DNA of 64,000 nt from contig CM019064.1 of NCBI GenBank assembly GCA_009667805.1, positions 273,153,662-273,217,661 of the forward strand. Direction: 5' to 3'. Origin of the DNA: Leptobrachium leishanense. Its lineage: Eukaryota > Chordata > Amphibia > Anura > Megophryidae. Positions within the stretch are counted from its first letter, which is position 1; the number at the start of each line of letters is the position of its first letter. Position numbers and translations under genes: made by a program. This document shows, piece after piece, positions 22,291 through 34,271 of the stretch. The notes below the pieces were generated by a model. The model was not told the origin of the DNA and did not search any database. It saw only the letters and a list, made by a program, of their open reading frames with translations.

Positions 22291-22383
22291 AATTTTATTT
22301 TATTTTTATTTTGCAGGAGTGCTTGTATCCCTTTGCAATTATTAAAATATAATTAAAAAGTAAAATTGAATGCTCTGCTCTTA

Positions 22384-22810
22384 GGCTGGGGTCAGACCAG
22401 CGCACTTTTAACGTACGTTCTGGCGCACATAATTACGGCCGCACTAGCAGCAGATGACGGGCAATGACAGCCAATAAACGATGTACGGCCGCACAAAAGT
22501 CTGGCCGTGCAACGCAAGTGGAATTTGAACGCATTTTTCTGAGAACGCTGAACCGCTAGTACTGACGTACTGAGTGCGCAGCTGCGGCATAGCGGCGTGT
22601 TTGCGTGATTAGGAGATGTCAGACGCTGCTAATGTCCGGCCAACATAACGTCCAGACGCAAAAAGAGTTTTATTGACGATCCGTACAAAATCACGCCCGA
22701 AAATGTGCGTCGTCTGACCGTTTTTGCGCATTCCGTGAAAAAATACATCAATGCGTTCAGACGCACTTTTTCACGTTCGCGGGGAAAAATGCTTTCGTCT
22801 GACCCTAGCC
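22384..22810 (-). mobile_element. Harbinger-type MITE, copy 2 (inverse)
   Basis: Starts GGCTGGGGTCAGACCAGCGC and ends CTGACCCTAGCC, flanked by TTA and TAA. Near-identical in structure to 428-854 and 57081-57474, but inverted. Confidence 0.75.
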
Positions 22811-23021
22811 TAACCCAGCACAACTTTGTGCAATACACACATGATCCATGGTTGTCTGCAATTGACAGGATTTCACATACCCTTAGTATTGCATAACAGG
22901 TTTTGTATCTAATAGTGCTGGTATACATTATCTACAAAAAGGCATAAAAATATATATTTTCTTCATAGGGTGGATTTTCAAATGTAATGGTGGTTCAGAA
23001 CCTATACATTGGGCCTTTTTA

Positions 23022-23309
23022 GGCCCCGTTCACACTGCGATTTTCCGTTCGATTTTCATATTCGCGACATAGTGCGATAATGTCGCGCGACGTTGCAGTT
23101 CTGTGTGATTTTTGCAAAGCATCACCAATGCAAATCGCAGATAGCAAATCGCAAAAAAAGGGTCATGTACCAGCAACATGCGACGTGCGTCGTGCGTCGT
23201 GCGACGACATCGCGCGGCAAGATGTGAACAGCTCCATTGAAATGCATTGGAGAAGCTACACAGCGCGACGTCGTGCGGATTTTGCGGAAATCGCAGTGTG
23301 AACGGGGCC
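23022..23309. mobile_element. TIR element GGCCCCGTTCACACTGCG
   Basis: Perfect inverted ends GGCCCCGTTCACACTGCGAT, flanked by TTA and TCA. The interior is CpG-rich with repeats of CGACGTGCGTCG. A distinct family in the style of the Harbinger-type MITEs. Confidence 0.75.
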
Positions 23310-23312
23310 TCA

Positions 23313-24499
23313 GGTGTCTTCACTGGAGACAAGCAATGGCTTCATAGATTGTGATAAACGCTCTTTCGTCTCAAAATTTACAGCAAATTCTACGTTCATA
23401 ACTGTAACAGTGTCAGCGTTTAAAGAGGAAATGTCACTTCTCATTGATTACAGTTCCTCTTTCCCTCACTCCCTTAAATGCTGTTGAAAAGTTTATTGGG
23501 GTGAGATGTGCAAAGAAAGTTAGCACAAAATGTGAATAACTTTGTCTGGCACATCAGGCATCATTTTAGAAAGCCTTGAATGTCCTCCAGACATGATTTC
23601 CTCCTATACGGACCTAGAATAAAAGAGCTGATATATATATTTGTGTTCAGGGCCCCTCATCGTAGGGATACCCCCTAAACCAAGATGTATGACGTGTGCT
23701 GGAACCAACGGCTCCATAGGCCTGAAAAAGAGGTCCAACCAGGGGAAGGAGAATTAAAAAGAGGAATGTGTAGCAGAAAAAGATGCGTAGGAGGGCCACC
23801 TCGTCCTGCAGCGTGCTACTGGACACACCCAGCATATTTTTAGAAGCCGTATGGCCAATCCCACAACTCCAGGCCACATGGCATTTCTATACATGTACTC
23901 AGAAGGAAAGATAACTTGTATGTATACTAAAATCTCACTAAATTTATTAAGGTCAGCAATAAACCATTACATTGTGTGGGAATATGCAGCAAACACGCCT
24001 ATCAAACAATGAGCAAACAAATCACAATTGACAAATACAAACTTCAAAACAAACACACACTGCTGCCAAATCACATAATGATTTATTTTTATTTTTAAAA
24101 AGAATATGTGCCCCTAACCGGTGTGGTCCACCTCCTCCTCTTGTTGCTTTCATGAGGTCAGTGCAACCCCACATATGCACGCTTGTGCAGTGCTTCCACG
24201 GGATTGTGCTTGGCTCCATAGGGCCAGTATCTTGAAGCAGCTCTAAGATCCTTGCTGCAGTACAGCGTTTTCAGTTTTTGATGGAACAATATTAATAACA
24301 CATTGTATCATCGCCTCCACACATACTGGTAACATGGGAAATGAGATGGTGAGTTAGTGCAGCATCATTGTCCGCTTTATATGTGAAAAATGAACATTAG
24401 TGCTGTGTTAGATGTTATGGCCTTTCCAATTATACCTCACATGACCCTGTAGCTGCTACAGTTCGAGATACAGGGGTCCAGAGGCCCATGAGTGCAGAC
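23313..24499. other. Unassigned non-coding sequence
   Basis: No supported gene or complete repeat. Confidence 0.5.
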
Positions 24500-24502
24500 A
24501 TA

Positions 24503-24684
24503 CAGGTCTATTCAAAGAAAGGTGAAAACCAGGAGAACCGACAGGAGAAGAGAACAATCTAGACCAAATAGCCGATTTGGAAAGTGGGATAATTGGGAGA
24601 ATTTTTCTGGTTTGGCTATTTTGACCTAGAATTTTCACCTCTCCAGTCATTCTCATAAGTTTCACCTTTCTTTGAATAGACCTG
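24503..24684. mobile_element. Palindromic TIR element (short form, copy 2)
   Basis: Inverted ends CAGGTCTATTCAAAGAAAGG with ATA on both sides (24500-24502, 24685-24687), a 3-bp target duplication. The central words (TTTGGCTATTTTGACCTAGA) match 1043-1222 and 34272-34404. Confidence 0.75.
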
Positions 24685-25085
24685 ATAGTTATCCCTTTTC
24701 TGGGCCTATTATGCGGCATGGGCCTGGAGTTGCTGTTCCAATAGACCCTATGTTAATCTGGCCTCACCACGCGCTGCTCCTCCCCTTCTTCTAAAATGCA
24801 GAAGTCCCTGCAGCTATCCAACACAATTTGTATAGGTACACTGTACAAAATGCCTACTTTTATACACAAATTCCATAGCACCTGCGCAAAATGATGGATT
24901 GCTGCACATGCCAAAGTTTTAAACCAATGCACTGGATCCTTTCGATGTTCCTACTAGCATGTGGTGTGATCATTTATTTTATTTACCAGTTAAACACCTC
25001 TGCCTTCTCAAAAAAGAATCTCTACAAGGAAATGCTCTGTAAAACTCAAGTTTACAAAATAAATAGCAAAACAGCCAACGCACGA

Positions 25086-25150
25086 CAGGAATCTCAAACT
25101 ATGGCCCTCCAGATGCTAATTGTCTGGAAATCCCAGAATTTGTGAGAGAT
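25086..25150. mobile_element. hAT MITE fragment
   Basis: Starts CAGGAATCTCAAACTATGGC then CCTCCAGATG, as in the MITE at 20556-20691. Truncated; the next element begins close by. Confidence 0.5.
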
Positions 25151-25739
25151 ACAGCATGTGTGGAGATCAGGCCCGGACTTTTGCCCAGTAGGCCGCTGGC
25201 CTGTCGGTCGCTCCAAAGCATGCCGTAATTGTGCCTGCCTGGCCAGGCTACCTGGTGAGCACAAGATGTGTTCCCTAGGATGTAGCCTTGGCCCGCGGGG
25301 ACTCCAAAATAGCAGCCGTCCGGTGGCCCAATCCTGTAATCAGAGGAAGAAGGCACTCCGAAGAGACACCTGTTGATTATGTCACAGGATGTGCCACGTG
25401 ATGTCTGGCACAAACGTCACGCAGTGTGCCCTGTGACATAATCAGCTGGGGCTGGCCGGCCCCCTTGATTATGTCATAGGACACGCCGGCCAGCTGGCCA
25501 GTATTCGCAGGCCCAAACAGGCTGTGGCTCACAGGGAGAAGACAGGGCAAAGATGGTGCTAACCAGGGGTCCACTTTTCAGGTAAGATGACCCCTGGGTT
25601 CAGTTGCCCCTCCCCCACAGAAAAAGTTCCGCCCCATTTACCACCCCCATCAAATAATAAAAATAACTTGGCTCACCCAAAAAAGAAAAGATTTGCTCCC
25701 ACCCTGAATAATAAAAAATTTGCCCCTCAGTTATTCAAG

Positions 25740-26296
25740 AACGCAGCCGATCAAACCAAAAGCAGCCGCAACCCGCCGAACAAACCGCCGAACGCAGCTG
25801 ACGATAACGCCAACCAGCCTCAGTGCAGGTAAAAAAAAAAAAAAAAAACTACTGCATAAAAATGCACGCAAGTTACATATAAAGTCCTTTTGAATAATAA
25901 TAAAAAAGGTCTGTTACAGAAAAAAAATGCCATTTAAAAAGGAAGGGGGGAATCAGAAAAAAAATATTTCTCTGGATAAACCCCCCCGAGGAATGCCTAA
26001 AAAAAAAAAAAATAAAGAGACTTTGCTGCAAATGAAAAGAATAAACAGATGAATAAATATTTAAGAAAAACTGGATTTTTTTTTACATTGCAACCTATGG
26101 GATTCATCTGATTAAACCTGTCGAATGAAACCACTGAAAATCAGTGCATTTTACTGACATTTTGGTGCAGTTCGGTGTTCTCTGAATAGATTCTTTGAAT
26201 CTTTGAATATCTGAATGGCCACGAAATTTCACCGTATGGGGAAATTCACTGTTCGGTGTAATTTTGTGGCCAATTCAGTGCTCTTTGAATAACCCC
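25740..26296 (+). mobile_element. ~860-bp family, partial copy (nested)
   Basis: Runs from 'cgcagccgatcaaaccaaa' through the A-rich centre, 'ggtctgttacagaaa' and 'cctatgggattcatctg', to GTGCTCTTTGAATAACCCC. It is 5'-truncated relative to 13594-14460. Confidence 0.65.
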
Positions 26297-28090
26297 TAAA
26301 GGGCACCGAATGGTGAATTCCATGGTACAGTGTAATTTTGTGCCATTCGGCTATTCAGAGCTGTAAATCCTCCAAATATTGGTGAATTGACAACGAAATG
26401 CGGTGCAGTTCGCCTCAGATTGCCGCATATTAGTGATCTTCAGCGGCAGTGAAAATTGTCCCATAGAGAAGTAATGGTTAACATATTCAGAGACGCTGAA
26501 CTACACTAAAATGTTTGTGAAATTCGCATTTTCTTTCTTCACTAATTTTTCAGTGATTCAGTGCGACAGGTTTAACCCCTTAACGCCGCAGGACGTACCA
26601 TTACGTCCTGCATTAGGCGGGCTTAAATGCCGCAGGACGTAAATGGTACGTCCCCGGCGTCTGCAGCCCCCCTCCAGCCACACTCACCTCCTCTGGCGGC
26701 TCCCTCGCTGCTCTGACTCCCGCGGAGTCAGATTGGGGAGTTTTACACCTCCCGGCGCACTGACATCATCGCGCCGGCGTGATGACGTCAGTTTCAGGCG
26801 TCCCCCCCCCCCCGCCAGAGCAGGGGCAGCATCTGAAGGGGAGAGAGGGATACAAAGGATTCCCCCCAACTCCATCGCTGGGGGCTAGCAGCTAATGCCA
26901 GGCATCCCTTAAAAAAGGTCACAGCCTGGCCTTTCCAGGGATGTATGGCATTAACCCATTGCTGCTAAAGGCTGTGATGCAGAACCAACCATCGGTTCCA
27001 GATCACAGCCTTTTTCTAGTGGGGGCCACTATCTTGGATGGCAGCCCCACCTCCGGGACTCCCCACTGATGTCATCGGGCGTGCCACGATGACTTCAGTT
27101 AACCAGGGAATCCCTAGCTGCCAAGGGATTTCCTAAGGAAATCCCATGGTGGAGATAAAGGGGTTCAAAGAACCCCCATATCTCCTGATCGGTGGCAGCT
27201 AGCGGGTCATGTGGTGTATCGTTTGAAGGGCATTTTCAAGTAAAATTAAAGTGCAAAAAAATTTAAATAAAAGAAAAAAAATAATTAACTTGCTTTTTAT
27301 TTTTTTTAATGCAGCACTATTGTTCACATTTCAATTATAATGTGAACAATGATGCTTCACTAATGATTTTTTGGGGGGGTTTAGCTAACAATCCTGTAAT
27401 TTCGCCCAAAAAAAAAAAAAAATAATTAATGGTGTCCAAATTTTTTTAACTAGTCTAACCCATAGAAGATAACTGCAAAGGCGCAGTTAATAAAATGCGA
27501 AAGAAAAAAATACTTTTACACACTGTGGGTGATTGAAATTTTATTCAAAATTCACATTTTTTTACATTTTTTGATATACATCATGCCCTGCCAGAATGCT
27601 ATACATATAATAATGATATTATTAATCTGCCGAGTCTCCCGGAAAGAATGATATATAATTTGTCTGGGTGGTATAATAATACGTGATTTAAAACCGCGTT
27701 TAAAAAAGGTCAAAATGCGCTCAGCAAACTTCTAGCTCCCAAACTGCGCCGAAGTTGTAAAATTGCTCCCGTCCTTAAGGGGTTAAACAGGTGAATCCCA
27801 TAGGATTCAATGGAATTTTTTTTATTGTTTCTATTAATTTTTTATTCAACGGTTTATTTTTTTCAGTTCTAGCAAAAAGCCTGTTTTATTATTTCAGTAT
27901 TATTCTGGATTTCTTTTAGGTGAAATTTTTCATTTCCATTTATTTTTTATGGCATTTTTTTATTCTGTAGCAGACCATTTTAGATATTTTTTTTAATAGG
28001 ACCTTTTAATTATTTTCATGCACTTTTATTGTTTTAAACTCCTTTTAAAGAATAGCAGTCTTTTATTTTATTTTTTTACCCCTGTTTGGT
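26297..28090 (-). mobile_element. ~860-bp family, inverse copy split by a TTAA element (nested)
   Basis: The first half (26297-26571) reads as the inverse of the family's right end. The second half resumes after 27786 with 'acaggtgaatcccatagga' and runs to the A/T-rich centre. Removing 26576-27782 plus one TTAA restores the family's normal order. Confidence 0.65.
26576..27782. mobile_element. TTAA-flanked element, 1.2 kb (piggyBac-type target site)
   Basis: Flanked by TTAA at 26572-26575 and 27783-27786, with inverted ends CCCCTTAACG... and ...CCTTAAGGGG. TTAA duplication is the hallmark of piggyBac-type insertion, though Kolobok-type elements also use TTAA. It contains 'ggtggcagctagcgggtcat' and a self-complementary AATTATAATGTGAACAATGA region shared with 54.5-55.0 kb. 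No transposase is seen. Confidence 0.75.
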
Positions 28091-28190
28091 TTAAATTGGT
28101 GGCATGCGGTGGTCGGCAAATCAGGTGGGCTGTTCAGTCCAAAATACCCAGGCCTATTTTTTGTCCTAGTCCGGCCTGGTGGAGATGTTA

Positions 28191-28639
28191 GACCGGTGTC
28201 AGATGAATGCAGTAATCACGTCCGTGTTGCCGCACAGTTTAACGTCGTCCGTCATAGCATAGAATCATGAGCAAGAGAGACCCACACATGAAGTACGTGC
28301 ACACCGAACGGTGCACGCACAACGCACGTGGCAAACGGACACAAGTTAGGCAAGAAAGTAAAATCGCTACCCCGGACGCGCAAAGTTCGCCGCATCCGCT
28401 TAGCTTTCTGTGTGAGCGATGAGGAGATGTCAGACGCAGCGCATTTGCAATGTCCAGCACCTTGACTCACAAAATGGCTTTTCAAATTTTTATCATTTTT
28501 CATATTAATTTTGTTTCCCATAATTCTTTTTTTTCTACGTCCGCCCAAAAAAATGGATCGTGTGGTGTCTACAGTATCTTCCATCAATACGTTGCACGCA
28601 TGCTCAGTACACTCTGACTGCGTTCGTCTGACATTAGCC
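28191..28639 (+). mobile_element. Harbinger-type MITE
   Basis: Starts GACCGGTGTCAGATGAATGC and ends GCGTTCGTCTGACATTAGCC, with TTA on both sides (28188-28190, 28640-28642). Closest to 9131-9595 and 31126-31563. Confidence 0.75.
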
Positions 28640-28643
28640 TTAA

Positions 28644-28888
28644 CCCTTTCACTGCTGAGGACGTGTGGGGAACGTCTTTATTGACTCCTAAGGAAAGATA
28701 GTGGTTTGTTTGAACCCCGATATCTCCTGGCTGTTTTCAGCTAGCAGGGTCATTTTTGGTATCATTAGAAAGACCAGGGCATGGCCTTTCCAATGATACC
28801 AAACATAATGATGTTTAAAGTAAAGAAAAAAAATAATAAAAGAAAAATGTGTTTTTTTAAAACGTGAAATGGCTCAGCAGTGAAGGGG
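28644..28888. mobile_element. TTAA-flanked MITE, 245 bp
   Basis: Flanked by TTAA (28640-28643, 28889-28892), with inverted ends CCCTTTCACTGCTGAGGACG and its partner ...GGCTCAGCAGTGAAGGGG. It uses the TTAA formed at the right edge of the preceding MITE. Related ends occur at 39482 and 53303. Confidence 0.8.
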
Positions 28889-29264
28889 TTAAGGGTTGTG
28901 CTCTGGATCTGTAACAAACGACAGGATAAGGTGACTCGTGACATGCCATAATAGTCATCCCTCCTCTAAATTCAGATTTGACAGATGTGGTGTGTCACTC
29001 ACTGTGACTGAATTACCCATTAAAAAAAAAAAAAACACATCATAAGGGCAATGCTTTATCCTGCCTCCGGAATACGCCACTCCCACCCTCTCAGCAAAGT
29101 CCTGATACACACAATCTAAATGGGCACATTCTCCACCAACTCTGACATCATAATTCTTTGCAGTAAAAGGGAGAACAATTTCACGGCTTTTTTAATGTGA
29201 TTCTTAGGCTATAAAGGCCATGCTACAAAAGGTTTCACAAAGTATAGTAAATCTCTGTGGTTAA

Positions 29265-29488
29265 GAGTAGGAACAACTTAATATCAATTAGAAGACTATG
29301 GAGTAGAGGTAACATCACTGCTCTATTGCTGTGGAAACACAGGTTCAAATTCCGGCAAGAGCACCTCTCCAGTAAGTGTCCTTGGGAAAGACACCTAACG
29401 GTACATACTCGCCACCCAGGACTTGAAAACGAGAGAAATGTCAATGTATCCTTCCTGGTAAAGTCCTTTCTCAAAAAAAAAAAAAAAA
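29265..29488 (+). mobile_element. tRNA-derived SINE (best copy)
   Basis: The head contains a Pol III B box GGTTCAAATTCC (29342-29353) with an A-box-like TGGAGTAGAGG about 40 nt upstream. A block 'agtaagtgtccttgggaaagac' follows, then the shared 3' module ACTTGAAAACGAGAGAAATG, 'tccttcctggtaaagtcc', and a poly(A) run at 29474-29490. The head-body-tail order is that of a tRNA-derived SINE. Partial copies lie at 11.6, 15.2, 37.4 and 47.2 kb. Confidence 0.8.
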
Positions 29489-29490
29489 AA

Positions 29491-31014
29491 GATTGTGATA
29501 AAGATTTAACTTTCCACTGTCAGGAGTGATACAGATGACATGTTTCAAACACTCCTTACCGTCAAGTTCCACAAAAATGCCTCAGTCCAAAAGGAACTGC
29601 AAGTTGAAAACAAGGAACAGTGTTGAAGTTATGCTGCAGTGAAAAAATGTGCACATAAGACACATGTAACACTATGTAGAGAAGTGAAGTATTTTGCAGA
29701 AGTGTGCAACAGAATATGTATAGACGTGACTCCGTATATTTATTTATTTTAATTCTCAGTTTTCAAAACAGCATTTTTTGCCAAAGAACTTTACAATGTG
29801 GAAGATGATCCTAGGTAGTGATCCAGGGAGGGATTTTACAATGCGACACACTGGTGAAACAAAGTAAAAGAAGTAAGGGACCCAGCCTGTGGGCTTTAAT
29901 CTATCAATGTAGCATTGTCATACATTCAGATCTGCTATTTAGAGTCATTTTAATGAACTTTTGCAAGTTTATTTTAAAATCTAAAATATGTTTCCTAATA
30001 AATGTGCCCGGTTTTGGTAAATTGAGCAGCTTTAATGGAATCCCCTTCTAGGACTCACAAAGACCATAACAAATGCTGCTATTTACTGTTGCGACATGAC
30101 ATTTGCCTTGTCTTGCTACATCAGGACATGTGGGCCTAATGCACCAAGCAAATGAGCAAATGTATGAAGCACAGATGGGCTTTTATCTACCTCTTACTAC
30201 AGCCTTCACTGTTGCCATCTGTCATTACTCTTAAATCTGATCTTCTGAGTATTTCACAAGTCTCCAGGGAATTCAAGCACCCCAGGGACATTGGGAGGCA
30301 CTGGTCTGCAGTCCATCAGGTACAAGTAATTACATGGCCTGTTATCGCTGCCTAATGGCTAGGATCAGTCGCAACTGCTAGTCACAAGCAGAAGAGGGAT
30401 CATTACAGGATCAGTTAGGGTGTCCACCCTCGTTGAAGTGAACTTAAGTATACAGTATTTAAAATTTTATTAACCAAGAATAAATAAGTATCTGAATGGG
30501 CAACTGATCTACACAAAATAATTAACTAGAATGAAACAAAAACAACTAATTTAAATATAATTTATAAAAAGCTATGTATGTAAAATAAATATTAACATTT
30601 TTAAGTTGTGATTTTAGAATTGCACCTAGGATGCCCCTCCACCCTTAAGTATACTCTGTTGCGATGAACGGGCTTTAGAAGTCACAACATTCATTTAAAG
30701 GGCTACACCTGTGTACAATTAAAGAGTAACATGATCTCAGATTCCTGAAATTCCCCAGGTTTTTTTAGAGATCGGATCTAGATAAACATTGCAAAGTCCA
30801 AGGAGCTATGCAGACAATTTTGAGACTTCATTCTCAAAAGCACAAATGGTTGTCAAGTTTCAAAAACTATCGCAGAGGAGGAAACGAACACCAAGAAATC
30901 CATAGTTATTAATGTAAAGTACAAGCAACAACTTGCCAAAATCCAAAAATCAGATAAAAGCATTAGACAAGTAGTCTCTCCCACTGTTGTCTCTGTGGCT
31001 AATTTATATTCATT
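29491..31014. other. Unassigned non-coding sequence
   Basis: No supported gene or bounded repeat; AT-rich. Confidence 0.5.
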
Positions 31015-31085
31015 TTTGTTGATATGTCCCACCCATTGTACAGCATTATAGAACTTGTTGCTGCTTTATAAAATCTTGTGAATGT
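31015..31085 (+). mobile_element. L2-like LINE tail fragment
   Basis: Contains 'cattgtacagcattataga', 'acttgttgctgctttataaa', matching the LINE tails elsewhere. Confidence 0.6.
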
Positions 31086-31125
31086 AACTGAACAGCGTAC
31101 ATAGGTATGAAGAACTATACTTTTA

Positions 31126-31563
31126 GGCTAATGTCAGACGAACGCATTCTGAGCACACTGTGCGTCCGCGCACAGCTGACGTACTTTCTGACTGATGATA
31201 CTGTAGACACCACACGGTCCGTTTTTTTTTGACTGATGTAGATGGGAAATGAAAAAAATTGATACATGATATGAAAAAACATTTTGTCTGTCAAAAATAC
31301 TGGATGTCAAAAATGCTGGACGTCTGACTACGTTCCATCACTCACACACAAAGCTATGCAGACGTTGCGGACGTGGCGCACTCAGTTCTAGCGGTTTGAC
31401 GTGCTTTCCTAAATTGCGTCCGGTGTCACGTGTGTTGTGCATCCGAACTTCTGTGCGGATGCACTTTGTGTGTGGGTCTCTATTGATCATAATTTTATGC
31501 TACGACAGATGTTAAAATGTGCGGCAACACGGACGAGATCACTGCGTTCGTCTAACAAGAACC
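31126..31563 (-). mobile_element. Harbinger-type MITE
   Basis: Starts GGCTAATGTCAGACGAACGC and ends ACTGCGTTCGTCTAACAAGAACC, with TTA on both sides (31123-31125, 31564-31566). It is the inverse orientation of the 9131-9595 copy. Confidence 0.75.
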
Positions 31564-31566
31564 TTA

Positions 31567-32137
31567 GAAGTAGTCTTGCAGTTGAAAAGAGGTTACTATA
31601 AATCAACGTGCATAATGTTGCTACATACAACAAATTTAACATAATTTGTGGAGCCAGCTCATGTGTCCAGACTAATTGCATTTGGATCAAGTATCTGCAA
31701 AATATGAACTACTAACGTGCCTCAAATGAGACGGAAGCGTATTAAACAAATCTGTTAAAATATAGAGGCCCCTATTTTCAGCTCCGACTAGTTTTAGGAG
31801 GCTGCAAATACACAACAGACCACATTAACTTAATTAACTTGAGGTGAAATGGGTGTCATCCACCCCACATCCCTCAGGTCTTCCGGTGATCTAGGATAGC
31901 CCTTCAAGGCAGAGGTCTCCTCTACACTTTGAAGTTTGTCACGCACCCATCCAGGGTTTAGATCAGTTTTTGTTCAATATATAGTGAATGGTTTGTGTTG
32001 AAGTGATAAAAAAAATTTAAATCATAAAAAAAAAAATGTTTAAATCACCACTGCCACTGTTTAAATATCCTGCTTTTTTTTTGCAGTTTTAGTAAATTGC
32101 ATTTAAACGAACCCTGTCTTTGAAGGTATTCCTAACC
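31567..32137. other. Unassigned non-coding sequence
   Basis: No supported gene or repeat boundary. Confidence 0.5.
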
Positions 32138-32142
32138 CTAAC

Positions 32143-32969
32143 TGTCACATTTCTGCTGTGCCCCCTGGTAGTGAGAGTGGAGCTCATCAGCTTGGTATAG
32201 ATTTTTGGGCTAAGTCTGCGGTCACATGACCTGCTCAGCCCTATATATAGGGCCAGCAGTGCACTTGCTCCTTGGGTCAGGATAGGTCTTCACCTATTGA
32301 GAACCTGCACCTAGGATTGTCATTCTGTTACCCGCATCTGATATTGTGTATAACCTGGCTTTGCTTCCTGTTTATTCTCCAGTCTGTACCCTGTACCGTG
32401 CTTTTGGAGAGATCGTGTATGACCTGGTTTGGCTTCTTGGTTTATTCTCCTGTCTGTACCCTGTACCGTGCTTTCTGAATCGGATATATCGTGTATAACC
32501 TGTTTTTTCTTCCTGGATTATTCTCGTTGTACCCTGAGTCTGCAATTCTGCAACCACCCGTGTGTGACTTTGGCTTCGCTCTAGATATTCTCCTGTCTGT
32601 TCCCTGGAATCTGTATATCTTATGTTGTAATTACACAGCAGTAAAGTATGGTAGTTGTAGAGGCCAACTAGAAAGGACCTCAGTTGAGGGCTTAGGGATT
32701 CTGGTTGGTTGCTGTGCATTTATTCTGTACCTTCTGTGTGTTTGAGTATTCATGTCAGTTCTTGTGTTTATCCTCAGCCCTGTAACCTGCTTTAGTTCAG
32801 AAATCATACCCAGTACAGGGCTCTCCCTTGTGTCTGTCTACTGCACTCTTGTTTCTGAGTATAGCTTTATGTGTGCTGGATCTGGCATAATGCAACAAAC
32901 CGCAAACCTGTCTTAAATATGAACATTATAAAGGGCCTTCACGGACATCTGCCATAGGCCCGTGTGACA
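32143..32969 (+). mobile_element. Solo LTR (827 bp) with 5-bp target duplication
   Basis: Starts TGTCACATTTCTGCTGTGCC and ends GGCCCGTGTGACA (TG...CA ends), flanked by CTAAC on both sides (32138-32142, 32970-32974). A TATA-like CCTATATATAGGG lies at about 32242-32255. No internal coding region or second LTR is present, so it is a recombination-derived solo LTR. A 5-bp duplication fits Ty3/gypsy or an ERV. Within it a ~70-bp unit beginning GTGTATAACCTGG is repeated three times (32346, 32415, 32491). Confidence 0.85.
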
Positions 32970-32984
32970 CTAACCTTAAAACAA

Positions 32985-33150
32985 ACTTAGAGAGCACCGA
33001 AATGTTGCCGACATTTTGGTGCTTTCTCGTACCCTGCAGTTCTCTGTACTTCGGGGAATCAAAGTTTCCCACCCTGTGGTGTATTCAGCATTCACCGCAG
33101 GATCCCTGGAGTGTAGGGAAAACACGCTGCAATCCTGCCGAAAACCCACT
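32985..33150 (+). mobile_element. ~860-bp family, left-end fragment
   Basis: Begins AGAGAGCACCGAAATGTTGC and includes 'gtggtgtattcagcattcaccgcagg', as at 13610-13710. The terminal GGGTTATTC is missing. Confidence 0.7.
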
Positions 33151-33859
33151 GGAAAAAGTTGTGACCACAACTTATCTGCCCAATTATTTTGCTGATAAAC
33201 TGAGGTTGACTGGACTGTCTACATAGCTCTACAGGAGAGGGGCTTCCATGGGTTATTTTGTCATTTATAGGGGAGATTAAAAGGATATAACTATAAATTA
33301 AATAACCTTACTCTAATTTATGTTATAGTTTTATGTTGGGGTTAATGGTTTATTTTAGTCACAATAGATTTATTTTTTGTTCTCGCAAGCCCCAACCCAG
33401 GACAAAACGTGTCAGCTCCATTCTCGTAATGCACAACTAGACTTGAATTATACTGTAGACAGTCATTTTTGCCTTTTGGAGAGATCCATGAAGGGACCCT
33501 CAAGTCACCATGAATCTGTACGCTAATTTAATGATGGTGATGATAACATGAGTATGATCCACCCTTCTCCACCTCTACCTGGCTGTCCCTAGCTGCTGGA
33601 AAACAACTTCAAAAGTGAAGGATGTCATTCAGCACCTGCTGGACAGACTTTTGGAGGTGGGACGTTAGATCCAAATAATCCATTATGTTCCAACCATAGT
33701 CAGTCACAGAAGCGTGCACCTGCAGAGTTGACTGGTTCAACCAGTTGATTTATAATTCAACGCTTCTGAGATAAGTATCTGATTGGCCGGTCCCATATTT
33801 GCCAATTGCCACAGGCTTAGCGTTGACCTTTTTACGGCTGTTTGGTTTCAAAAAGGAGT
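33151..33859. other. Unassigned non-coding sequence
   Basis: No supported gene or complete repeat. Confidence 0.5.
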
Positions 33860-33863
33860 TTAA

Positions 33864-34233
33864 CCCCCCTGAAGGTATTCCTGAGTGTGGCTCGGGGTTA
33901 ACTTTCATTGTCGAAAGCAGTAACCCCGAGCCACACTCGGGCTGTATACATACGTGTCCTGCGCTCCCTCGCTGACCTCCGCAATCACATTCTCCTCCGG
34001 CGATCGCGGCGTTTTGCTTCCCGTTTCCCTTCTCGCGAGAAGGGAACCAGGAAATTGGGGACTGCGAGGGAGCGCAGGGACAGGTATGTATCCAGCGGTA
34101 TCCCGAGTGTGGCTCGGGGTCAACGCTTTCTGCAATGCAGTTAACCCGAGCCACACTCTGATACTGCTACGGGGCCAAATAAATTGTTCCAATTCTGACA
34201 TATAAATATGTCAGAATCGGAACGCTAGGGAGG
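33864..34233. mobile_element. TTAA-flanked foldback element, 370 bp
   Basis: Flanked by TTAA (33860-33863, 34234-34237). The motif GAGTGTGGCTCGGGGTTAAC occurs in both orientations near each end, and the centre TTCCCTTCTCGCGAGAAGGG is a palindrome. Short outer ends are CCCCCCTGAAGG... and ...GCTAGGGAGG. Confidence 0.8.
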
Positions 34234-34271
34234 TTAAACTTTTTTTATTTTCCCCTTCCTAAAAAGACTCA

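Larger units (their letters stand above)
25168..28178. mobile_element. 3.0-kb hAT element with nested insertions
   Basis: Left end CAGGCCCGGACTTTTGCCC; the right end read inward is CAGGCCGGACTAGGACAAA. Both are flanked by the same 8-mer GTGGAGAT (25160-25167 and 28179-28186), a perfect hAT duplication. The interior holds two inverted pieces of the ~860-bp family, one of them split by a TTAA-flanked element. No hAT transposase is recognisable. Confidence 0.85.

Noticed and set aside
23647..23877. 76-residue minus-strand open frame with a hydrophobic stretch
   Set aside because: No splice context, no recognised family and no neighbouring exon; likely chance.
29265..29360. Possible functional tRNA gene
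   Set aside because: The B box is good, but the acceptor and anticodon stems do not form and the region continues into a SINE body with a poly(A) tail.
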